23,583 nucleotides of DNA from Gammaproteobacteria bacterium (GTDB taxonomy: Bacteria; Pseudomonadota; Gammaproteobacteria; Pseudomonadales; Porticoccaceae). The position numbers were made by a program, and so were the translations under genes. Positions 16,463 to 23,583 of the stretch are shown in pieces. Numbering within the stretch: position 1 is the first letter of the stretch; each line of letters begins with the position of its first letter. The stretch lies in NCBI GenBank assembly GCA_016708925.1, contig JADJET010000021.1:1-23583 (forward strand), read 5' to 3'. The notes beneath the pieces were generated by a model. It saw only the letters and a list, made by a program, of their open reading frames with translations, ran no database searches and was not told the DNA's origin.

Positions 16463-17972
16463 TCAGCTCAGGAAAAACCGATAGGCATCGTTGCCGGTCT
16501 CTTCGTAATAGCGGTAGTGCAGCGCATCGAGAAACTGCGGCACTTCGCCGCGCGCCGCTGGCGGCACCTGCATGCCCACCAGCACGCGGCCGTAGGCGGC
16601 GCCGTGGTTGCGGTAATGGAACATGGAGATGTTCCAGCGCCCGCCAGTTGTCGAGAAAATTCGCGAGTGCCCGGGGCGTTCGGGAAACTCAGAACAGGTA
16701 GACCACTTCGTCAAAGATCCCGGTGCGCGCGACCGCCGACCATGTGACGGATGTGCAGCTTGGCCATCTCGTTGTCGGTCATGTCTACCACAGCGTAGCC
16801 GCGCCCGCGCAGGTCTTCGAGCAGCGCCAGGCGGTCGGCGTCGGAGGCCACCGCAATGCCGACGAAAATGTGTGCCTCGCCGGCGTCGGCATAACGGTAG
16901 TTGAACTCGGTGACATTGCGCCGGCTGAGCGCATGGCAGAAGCGGCGAAAGCTGCCGCGCTGCTCGGGAATGGTGACCGCGAGCACCGCTTCGCGCCGCT
17001 CGCCGCTCTCGGTGCGTTCGGCGATGTAGCGCAGGCGGTCAAAATTGATGTTGGCGCCGCTGTCGATGGCGAGCAGCGTCTGATCGCGGTGACCGCCGCG
17101 CGCCACGTATTTCTTGAGGCCCGCCACCGCCAGCGCGCCCGCCGGCTCGGCGATGGAGCGGGTGTCGTCGTAGATATCCTTGATGGCGGCGCAGATCTCG
17201 TCCACCGACACCGTGATGACGCCATCGATGCGGTTTTTCAGCAGCCGGAAAGTCTCTTCGCCGATCTGGGCCACCGCGGTGCCGTCGGCAAACAGGCCCA
17301 CTTCGTTCAGCCGCACCCGACGGCCCGCCGTCACCGGCCGCCGCCAGGCAGGCGGGAGTCGTCGCTTTCCACGGCGAAGATCCTGATTTCCGGCCGCACA
17401 TATTTGACGTAGGTGGCGATACCCGCGCACAGCCCACCGCCGCCCACCGGCACGAACAGCGCATCCAGCGGCCCCGGATGCTGGCGCAGGATCTCCACCC
17501 CCACCGTGCCCTGCCCGGCGATCACATCGGGGTCGTCGAAGGGATGGACATAGACCATGCCGCGCTCGGCCACCAGCTTGCAAGCGTGCTCGGACGCTTC
17601 ATCGTAGGTGTCGCCCTGCATCACCACGCGCGCGCCGCGACTGCGCACGGCATCGACCTTGATCTGGGGCGTGGTGCGCGGCATCACGATGGTGGCCTTG
17701 ATACCCATTTTATGGGCTGCCAGTGCCAGCCCCTGGGCATGGTTGCCGGCAGAGGCCGCCACCACACCGGCGGCGCACTCGGCCTCGGACAGTTGCAGCA
17801 GCTTGTTGTAGGCGCCGCGCAGCTTGAACGAGAACACCGGCTGCAAGTCCTCGCGCTCGAGCAGCACCCGGTTGCCGAGCGCGCGGAGAGGATCGGGGCG
17901 TCGTCGATCGGCGTCTCCTCGACCAGATCAGATGCGCGCATCCAGGATGCGTTTCAGATAATCCTTCGGCAT
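16463..17972 (-). CDS. ilvA: Threonine ammonia-lyase (biosynthetic), about four frameshifts
   Basis: PLP enzyme converting threonine to 2-oxobutanoate, the first step to isoleucine. It starts at ATG 17972 (MPKDYLKRILDARI), slips near 17935 and 17875 through DLVEETPIDDAP, and settles in LLEREDLQPVFSFKLRGAYNKL, which carries the PLP lysine. ASAGNHAQGLA and the glycine loop PVGGGGLCAGIA follow, then a slip near 17340. The C-terminal part has two ACT-like regulatory modules (AVTIPEQRGSFRRFC, and after a slip near 16705 the segment SMFHYRNHGAAYGRVLVGMQV) that mark the isoleucine-inhibited biosynthetic form rather than the catabolic TdcB. About 503 residues against 514 in E. coli. It ends 195 bases from pyk, with no terminator seen between them. 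Confidence 0.95.
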
Positions 17973-18062
17973 GGCACTCTCACCGCAGCGAGGCGCCATG
18001 TTAACCTCAGGGGCTGCCGCGTGCCCGCCGCCGACCCGCACGAAGAACGTTTCGGGAGACCG

Positions 18063-19148
18063 TTACGGTCGTGGGGCCGCGCCAGATACCTCGTGGGACT
18101 GCATTTCCAGCAGCCGGCTGCGGGTGCGCTCGAATTCGAACGCGAGGCGCGTGCCGGTGTAGAGCTCGGCCAGCGGGACGGCGGCGCCAGCGCGAGTTTG
18201 ACGTTGCGGTCGTAAACCCATCCACCAGGCTGATGAAACGGCGCGCCTGATCGTCCTGTGCGCCGCTCAACGCCGGCATCGCACCGATCAGCACGGCGGT
18301 AAACTCGCGCCCCAGCGCTCGATGCAATCGTTCTCGCTGCGGGGGCCGTCGCAGAGGGCCGCGAAGTCGAACCAGGCGACATCCTCGGCCACATAGCGGG
18401 CGATGATCTCGCGCCCCTCCACTAACAGCACGCCCTTGCGCACTTCGTCCAGTGCCGGCGCGAGACTGCGGAATACTGCCATCAGATGCGCGTTTGCCGC
18501 CGGTCCCAGCGGACAGTAACCGAGAGTCCCGCCTGGGTGAGGGTGCGGAGCCGATAGTCGACACCGCCATCGACATTGAGCACCTCGCAGTGGCGCTTGA
18601 CGAGGGCGATGGCGGGCAAAAACGCGCGCGCGCTGGAGTCCGTTTCCACACAGCCGGTCGGGTCTCGATATTGGAAGTCGCGATCAGCGTGACGCCGCAC
18701 GCGAACAGCTCTTCCAGCAAGGTGCCGGGAAATCATGGCGTCGGCAATATCGGACGAAGAATTGGTCGAGCACAGCACCCGGGCGTCGTGGGCAATGCCC
18801 CGCGCCACCGGGCGCGCGGGTCTTTGCTGCCCTTGAAGCGCTTCAGGTCGCGGTGCACGCGCAACATGAAGCGGTGAAATGCATGCGCAATTTATTCTGA
18901 AACGGCAGGCTCTCGAAAAACTGTCCATCAGATAGGTCTTGCCGCGCCCGACCCGCCCCAGAAGTAGAGCCCGTTCTCCGGCGCGCCCCGACGATTGCGC
19001 GGCAGCCGATCGAACAAGCCGACGGGCTGACGGCGCCGCCAGCAGCCGGTCAGTGGACTTCCTGAGTTTCGCCACGGCGAATTCCTGCGCGGCATCCGGC
19101 TGGAAACCGTCGCTGGAGATCCTGCAAGTAGCGTTGCTTGGGCGTCAT
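18063..19148 (-). CDS. zapE: Cell division ATPase ZapE (AFG1 family), many frameshifts
   Basis: ZapE (YhcM) is an AFG1-type P-loop ATPase associated with the Z-ring under stress. ATG 19148 gives MTPKQRYLQDLQ, then after a slip AKLRKSTDRLLAAP and LLLGRVGRGKTYLMDSF, with a clean Walker A. Further fragments in changing frames are SSDIADAMISRHLAG, LFACGVTLIATSNIE (a family hallmark), ALVKRHCEVLNVDGGVDYRLRTLTQAG and the C-terminal SRLLEMQSHE before a stop at 18063. A frame variant reads EYLARPHDRNG instead, closer to the usual ending. Order and spacing fit a complete protein of about 360 residues, so error is likelier than decay. The downstream ilvA start is about 90 bases away on the same strand. 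Confidence 0.9.
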
Positions 19149-19212
19149 GACGCTCCGGGGAAGACTTACTGGAATTAAAGGCGCGCCACTGTAGCCAGCC
19201 TGCCGCGACGCT

Positions 19213-19856
19213 TCAAGACGCGCTTGCCGCCAGCACCGCGCGACCGCCGCGCCCAGCTCGCGTTCGAGCGCCACCAGCTGGCCGGTGGAAAAAATGGCTC
19301 GCCTCCGGCAGCACGATGACGTCCGTTACCCGGGGCCGCTGGCGCGCCCAGGCGGCCACCACGTCCACCGCGACAATGTCATCGGCACCACCCAGAACGA
19401 TCGAGGTGGGACAGGCAAAATCGCCTTGCGGCGCATAGGGGTAACGATCCACCGGCGGCGCCACCAGCGCCAGATGCCGGGCCACGACATTCTCGCTGAC
19501 GGCCGCGGCAATCGCCGAACCGAAGGAATAGCCCCCAGCAGCAGTGCGGACTCGGGCGCGCGGGCCTGCGCCCAGCGCACCACCGCGAGCATGTCCTCGG
19601 CTTCCCCGCGCCCTCGTCGCGGGCCGCCGCGCTGCCGCCCACGCCACGAAACTGAACCGCACCGCCGCCACGCCCATGCGCCGGTACATCCGGCCAGTGG
19701 TGACCGACCTCGGTTGTCCATGGCGCCGCCGCAGAGCGGTGCGGTAGCGATGACGGCGACCAGCGGTTGTGGCCAGTGCCGGACTCCGCGTTTTCCCAAC
19801 AGGCCTCGATAATCCTCCGGACCCGGCAATTGATGTAGCTCGTCGCGTTGCGCCAT
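19213..19856 (-). CDS. Alpha/beta hydrolase (COG2945-like), frameshifted
   Basis: The likely start is ATG 19856 (MAQRDELHQLPGPE). After a slip the family phrase of a histidine-rich oxyanion loop and GGxMDN is seen (APLCGGAMDN), then MYRRMGVAAVRFSF, MLAVVRWAQARAPESALLLG and, in the next frame, YSFGSAIAAAVSENV. The last section reads CPTSIVLGGADDIVAVDVV and EASHFFH, giving a nucleophile-elbow-like GYSFGS, an Asp after GGAD and a late His, consistent with a catalytic triad. About 210 residues, normal for this short hydrolase group. The substrate is unknown. In Pseudomonas, as I recall, a homologue sits near zapE and cysD/cysN, as here near zapE and sat. A small dyad ATCAG/CTGAT (19875-19890) lies just upstream. 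Confidence 0.8.
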
Positions 19857-20024
19857 GCTGTAACCCACTGTTTTATCAGCACATACTGATCGTCGCACCA
19901 GCGATTAGCCGTCTGGTAGCGAGCGTCATTCAACCCCCGTCATCACGCCGACGTCGACGCACCCCGGTGCAATCGCTAGACTTTGGCTTTCGGTAACGAC
20001 GTGCCGACAGTCCCCGGAGGTTCC

Positions 20025-20126
20025 ATGACTACCAACGCCATTCTGATTACCGTGGGAATGTATTTCACCGGCCTGCGCCAGGCGGGCGTGGCCCGCCTAA
20101 TCGCCTGGCGCGAAGCGCCGCCGTGA
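20025..20126 (+). CDS. Short frame, possibly the 5' end of a broken membrane-protein gene
   Basis: ATG 20025 has a strong GGAGG four bases upstream and begins MTTNAILITVGMYFTGL, a plausible first transmembrane segment. The frame then turns arginine-rich and stops after 33 residues. A VIGWRTSQR-like continuation appears in another frame at 20124. This wording is reminiscent of sodium/solute symporter N-termini, but no later symporter motif could be found in any frame. The rest of the gene, if it existed, is not recoverable by eye. Confidence 0.25.
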   Translation: MTTNAILITVGMYFTGLRQAGVARLIAWREAPP

Positions 20127-20144
20127 TCGGCTGGCGGACCAGCC
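20076..20144. repeat. Cluster of three GC hairpins with an outer nested stem
   Basis: GGCGGGC-GTG-GCCCGCC (20081-20097), GGCGC-GAA-GCGCC (20107-20119) and GGCTGG-CGGA-CCAGCC (20129-20144) follow one another. In addition CGCCAGGCG (20076-20084) is the exact reverse complement of CGCCTGGCG (20102-20110), so the first hairpin can sit inside a 9-bp outer stem. It resembles a REP-type or cruciform element, but a chance effect of GC richness is possible. Confidence 0.38.
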
Positions 20145-20662
20145 AGAGGCGCCCGCGAGGAAAACTGCATTCCCACGAACGCCAGGTCGGCGGCCAGCCG
20201 CGCCGCCGCGCTGGCCGACGATTCGGGCGGGCGTGGCGGGATCCGCAACACAATTTTGCTGGCGGCGCGCCGATCAACTGGCGAGTACCGAACTGGCGCG
20301 ACGGTTCGCCGCCCCGGGCAATCAGTGCGCTTCACCCTGGCGCCGACGCGCAGCCACCACGGGACTGGCTGCGCCGAGCCAGAGCCTGCTGCGCGGCAAT
20401 CCCAAGGCTGCTGCGGAGCAACAGGGCAAGGCTTGCCACTGGGACCATCGCGCCCCTGCACAGGGCCAGTGACGACGACCCCACGCTGAAGGTCGGTTGA
20501 AGCCGGTTTGAAGATCCGTCGGCCCGGCGTCGGACCGACCAACGGGCCCCATCAGCGGGCAGAGTGCCCTTCAGCTCCACTTCACCCGCTTCTTCATGCT
20601 TCAAAGGGCGGCACAAAACGCCAGTAGACTCTTGGATAGTAATACCAGTGTTTACTGTATAG

Positions 20663-21840
20663 TCACTGTTGGATATATGTCATCTTCGTTGCATAACTTG
20701 AGAGAAATGATTTAATTAATAACATGTTGTTCGGACAGGTATGCTTGGATTTGCTAATGAGACAGGCATGGCAACAGAACGTCCAGTCGATCTTGAGCGG
20801 TTTGGTCAGCACAGGCATCCGCGGGAATCTCGTTTCGAAGATGTGATGGGCATCAGCGCCCGTAGTCGTCGCCGACGCCGGCGTGGTCACGCCCGACGAT
20901 CAGATGCGAGCAGCCGTAGTTCTGCTGGAACAGCGCATTCAGCAGCGCCTCGCGCGGACCGGCATAGCGCATGTCGAGGGGATATTTTGACTGCACCACG
21001 GTATTGGCGACGAAATACTTGTCGAGCAGCATCCTGATGGCCTCCTGGCGCACTTCGGCGGGAATATCGTCTGGCTTGCTTCGAAAGCAGCGAATGAACC
21101 AGCACGCCATCGCAGATCCCGATGGCGATCTTGGCCAGGTATTCGTGGGAACGGTGCATGGGGTTGTGGGTCTGGAATGCAGCGACTGCTGACCGTGCCC
21201 TTGCCGTCAAACACCGCGCGCGTCTCGGCGGGCGTCAGGTAGCTATCCGGATACTTGCCCGGAAATTCGCCCAGCGAGAACACCCGCACCGGACCGGCAA
21301 GATTGATGTCAGCCCCTGCTTCAGCACCAGTTTCATTTTCTGATGGGCGGGATCGGTGGTACGGAATACCTGGCGGCATCTCGTGCGCCTTGTCGATGGG
21401 CATTTTTCGGTCACGCGCACGGTGCCCATCAGTTCGTTTCGCCTCACCGTCCACCACGCGTTGCTCTCGGCGCCGATGGCAAGGCCATCCGCGGTGCCGA
21501 CGTCCGTGGACAGGTGATCGGAATGGGCCAGAACAGGCCGTTACAGAGCCGCATGTCGTCGCAGGCGCCGGGCCAGTCGGCCTCGCCCATGAAGCCGTCG
21601 AGGGGTGTGAAGCCGCCAATACCCAGCATGATCAGATCGCCCACCTCGCGGGATGCCAGGCGCACCTGGGGCGTTAACTTGCTGCGGCGGCGCGCCTCTG
21701 CCAGCGCGTTGCCTTCGAGCAATGATCTTGAGCGCATCGGCGCTATGCGGTTTTACCAGTCCGGTCAGGCGTGGTACTCCAGGTTTCTGGCGCGATTCGC
21801 GCCGAGAAAAACCAACGCCCCGGCGACCGCGGGGCACCAT
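20663..21840 (-). CDS. sat: ATP-dependent sulfate adenylyltransferase (Sat type), frameshifted, abnormal C-terminus
   Basis: Sat makes APS from sulfate and ATP. Pieces in order are LVKPHSADALK, EVGDLIMLGIGGFTPLDGFMGEADW, LCNGLFWPIPIT, RVFSLGEFPGKYPDSYLTPAETRAVF, then the active-site strip AAFQTHNPMHRSHEYLAK, LDMRYAGPREALLNALFQQNYG and LIVGRDHAGVGDD. PLKIDWTF and a CxxCx8CP cluster precede the end. Two oddities stand out. The QxRNP motif reads QTHNP. And after CPNN the family's SGTKLREML-type ending is replaced by an AT-rich, unrelated 20-residue tail. The ATG at 21840 is in frame, but homology begins only near 21760, so the true start is uncertain. This is the homomeric sat type, not cysD/cysN. 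It is divergent from the algW/degS gene. Confidence 0.88.
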
Positions 21841-21884
21841 GACATATCAATCGCCCCCGCAGGCAGGAAAACGAGTCGCAGCCG

Positions 21885-23050
21885 ATGCGTTTCATGAGGT
21901 TTCTGGCGGGCCGATACTGGGCTGGGCGGACGGTGGCCGGGTCGTACTGTGGCGCGAGTTTCGCCTCGCTCAGCCTGAGCCTCAGCCGCTGTCCAGATCT
22001 TGATACGCCGGCGGACCTGCGATCAGCAACCGTTCACGGAGGAGTGGCGTCCTTACGCCCTCTGCGGTGCAGCGCGCCGCGCCTTCGGTCGTGAATATCT
22101 ACACCCGCAAGCTGACGCCGCAACAATAGTCGCCGCGCAACGATCCGGTTTTTCCACGTTATTTCGGCCTCAGAGCTACCGCCCGCAGCAACAGCGCATG
22201 GAAAGTCTGCTGGACTCCGGGGTGATCGTGAGCAGCGAGGGTTACATTCCCTACCAATCACCATGTGGTCGCGAATGCCGACGAAATCACTGCGTTGCTG
22301 GTCGACGGCCGCGAGGCCGAAGCGGCCGTGGCGGATGCCGATCCGGAGACCGATCTCGCCGCGCTGCGCATCGCCTCGCTATCTGTCGCCGATGCCCACC
22401 GGCAGCTCGTCGCAGGCCTCGCGTCGGCGATGGTGCTTTCAATATCGGCAATCCGTTCGGTCTTTGGTCAGTCGGTGTCCCAGGGCACCGTCATTGCCAC
22501 CGCCGCGGCTCTGGCCCGAACACCTTGAAAAACTTCCTGCAGACCGGACGCGGCGATCAACCGTGGCAACCTCCGGCGGCGCCCTGATCGACGCCTACGG
22601 CAACCTGATCGGCATCGTCAACACCGCGATGCTCGACGAGATCCCCGCGTCCAGGGCATCAGCTTTGCGATTGCGGTCAAGACCGCGATCATGCATCCTG
22701 GCACATCGTCCGCGAAGGTCATGGTGGTGGGCGGCTGGCTCGGCGTCCGTGTTCAGCAGCTGGAGAGTGGTTACCGCGTGCCCGGTGAGCGGCGCAAGGC
22801 ACCACCGCCGCGGCGCTGATCATTGTCGAGGTGAACCGGGCAGTTTTCCCGCCACCAGCGGTTCGCGCAGCGGCGCACATTCGTCACCCATATCATCGGC
22901 GATCCCGTGCTCGACGGGGTTCCTCACAGCACGAACCTGACACAGGACCTCAAACCCGGCGACTCGGTAAATCTGCGGGTTTTGCGCGAGCAACAGGCAC
23001 TCACCATCAGCGCTATCGTCGGCGTCCGCCCGGCGGTCAGCGCAGCAGAT
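21885..23050 (+). CDS. DegS/AlgW-type periplasmic serine endoprotease, many frameshifts
   Basis: S1C protease anchored by an N-terminal helix. DegS/AlgW cleave the anti-sigma factor to start the RpoE/AlgU envelope-stress response. MRFMRFLAG from ATG 21885 opens the anchor. In changing frames follow the PSVVNIYTRKLTP-like piece near 22080-22110, SGVIVSSEGYI then NHHVVANADEITALLVDG (catalytic His near 22265), the DPETDLAALRIA piece (catalytic Asp), IGNPFG, and near 22560 NRGN followed by SGGALIDAYGNLIG (catalytic Ser). One PDZ domain follows: GWLGVRVQQLESGYRV, VNRGSFPATSG, then LTQDLKPGDSVNLRVL. One rather than two PDZ domains points to DegS/AlgW over DegP. The exact stop near 23050 is not clear because frames change and hisC ends there on the other strand. 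Confidence 0.88.
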
Positions 23051-23583
23051 GTTCGAGCGCCGCCGCGATCAGGCGCGCAGCGTCAGGCCTCCGTCCTCCC
23101 ACCGTCAACCGCAGAAAGCGGCCGATGCGGATGCTTGAAATGGCGCACCAGCACACCGTCCGCCGCAGCGCCTCGAACAGCCTCGGCGCCTCGCCGCCCG
23201 TTCCCGGTGCCGGGCGAACAGGAAATAAGTACGATTTACAGGCTTTGAACCCCAATCCTACCAGTGCTGCCACCAGCGCCCTGCGACTCGCCATCACCTT
23301 GCGCCAGCGGCCTGAAAATAGGCGTCATCGGCGAAGGCGATGCGCGCCGGGCCGCGCAGCCTATCCAGCGGATAGGAATTGAAACTGTTTCGATCGTGTC
23401 CAGCGTGGGCGATCGGCCTGGCGTCGCCCACCGCTAGTTTTCCAGGCGCAGACCGGCCAGGGGCGCGCGCGATTTTGACAGCGTTCGCACCACCAGCAGA
23501 TTGGATATTGGCGCAATTGCTGGATGCGGCGGATTGCGCGCCGAAGTCCACATAGGGCTTGGTCGATCACCACCACGGAAGCG
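23037..23583 (-). CDS. hisC: Histidinol-phosphate aminotransferase, C-terminal part, frameshifted, runs off window
   Basis: PLP aminotransferase of histidine synthesis. Entering at the window edge, the fragments read VVVID then VDFGAQS (the IDEAY.DF region), a VRTLSKSRA stretch near 23470-23490 bearing the PLP lysine, AVGDARPIAHAGHDRNSFNSYPLDRL, FADDAYFQA, then MASRRALVAALVGLGF and the end HPRIGRFLRLTVG-like segment and ALEHLLR, stopping at 23037. At least three frame changes occur. The N-terminal half lies outside. The gene converges on the DegS/AlgW-type gene with little or no space. hisC next to algW is the order I recall in Pseudomonas. Confidence 0.9.

Larger units (their letters stand above)
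19857..20662. other. 806-base stretch without a confident gene
   Basis: Between the hydrolase start and the sat 3' end, no frame on either strand gives recognisable protein over more than about 20 residues. It contains a small dyad at 19875-19890, a short frame with a good ribosome site at 20025, three close hairpins at 20076-20144, an inverted near-repeat (20051-20069 against 20159-20177 on the other strand), and an AT-rich end from about 20640. It may be a broken gene with too many indels to read, or a decayed intergenic region. Confidence 0.5.

Noticed and set aside
19976..20542. Minus-strand 188-codon frame in the gene-poor gap
   Set aside because: The peptide is Pro, Arg and Ala-rich with no motif or ribosome site, and looks like chance openness.
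20025..20640. Full sodium/solute symporter (PutP-like) gene
   Set aside because: Only the first 17 residues and a VIGWRTSQ-like piece are suggestive. No later transmembrane or family motif could be found in any frame.
20645..20670. LexA-type operator near CTGTATAGTCACTG
   Set aside because: Spacing and half-sites do not fit CTG-N10-CAG. Only the general CTGT look matches.

Overview
The window looks like chromosomal DNA of a GC-rich gammaproteobacterium. Three things point there. A 6S RNA gene sits directly upstream of the 5-formyltetrahydrofolate cyclo-ligase gene. The right half carries a zapE / alpha-beta hydrolase / sulfate-activation / algW-degS / hisC block that resembles the order I recall from Pseudomonas. 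The window also has aceK and a cobalamin-riboswitch-controlled BtuB receptor. The genus cannot be named from this sequence. Many genes are split by small indels, often a one-base change in a short homopolymer. Splits are dense within about 3 kb of the left edge and across the last 7 kb, and sparse in the middle. This looks more like contig-end sequence error than gene decay, so split genes are annotated as single loci spanning all frames.

Layout. 1-3222 (minus): a cobalamin riboswitch, a BtuB-type TonB-dependent receptor, a small DUF6580 membrane protein and an unrecognised partial gene, together a likely B12-uptake operon. 3229-4593 (minus): radA, whose Walker A motif reads GKE instead of GKS/T. 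4842-6490 (plus): a primosome-like pair, a winged-helix protein with three tandem DnaT-type domains followed by a phage-P-like protein. 6495-8274 (plus): aceK. 8335-10411 (minus): an acyl-CoA dehydrogenase and a metallo-beta-lactamase-fold hydrolase. 10564-11278 (minus): a DUF1499 membrane protein. 11347-13575 (plus): a sulfotransferase stub, two MaoC-type hydratase genes and a NUDIX hydrolase. The stub and the first MaoC gene are each preceded by a copy of the same 44-bp promoter-like element. 13689-13793 (minus): an unrecognised 34-residue membrane protein. 13990-16267 (plus): 6S RNA, 5-FCL and pyruvate kinase. 16463-19856 (minus): ilvA, zapE and an alpha/beta hydrolase. 19857-20662 has no confident gene but is hairpin-rich. 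20663-21840 (minus): ATP sulfurylase (sat) with an abnormal, AT-rich C-terminal end. 21885 to about 23050 (plus): a DegS/AlgW periplasmic protease. 23037-23583 (minus): the C-terminal part of hisC, running off the window.

How the genes fit together. The B12 group is regulated as a unit. The acyl-CoA dehydrogenase and paired MaoC hydratases (with the NUDIX and MBL enzymes) suggest acyl-CoA catabolism of lipids or steroids, and aceK fits control of the glyoxylate bypass during growth on such substrates. The DnaT/P-like pair may be a chromosomal helicase-loading module of phage type. No CRISPR array, tRNA, rRNA, insertion sequence or integrase was found.
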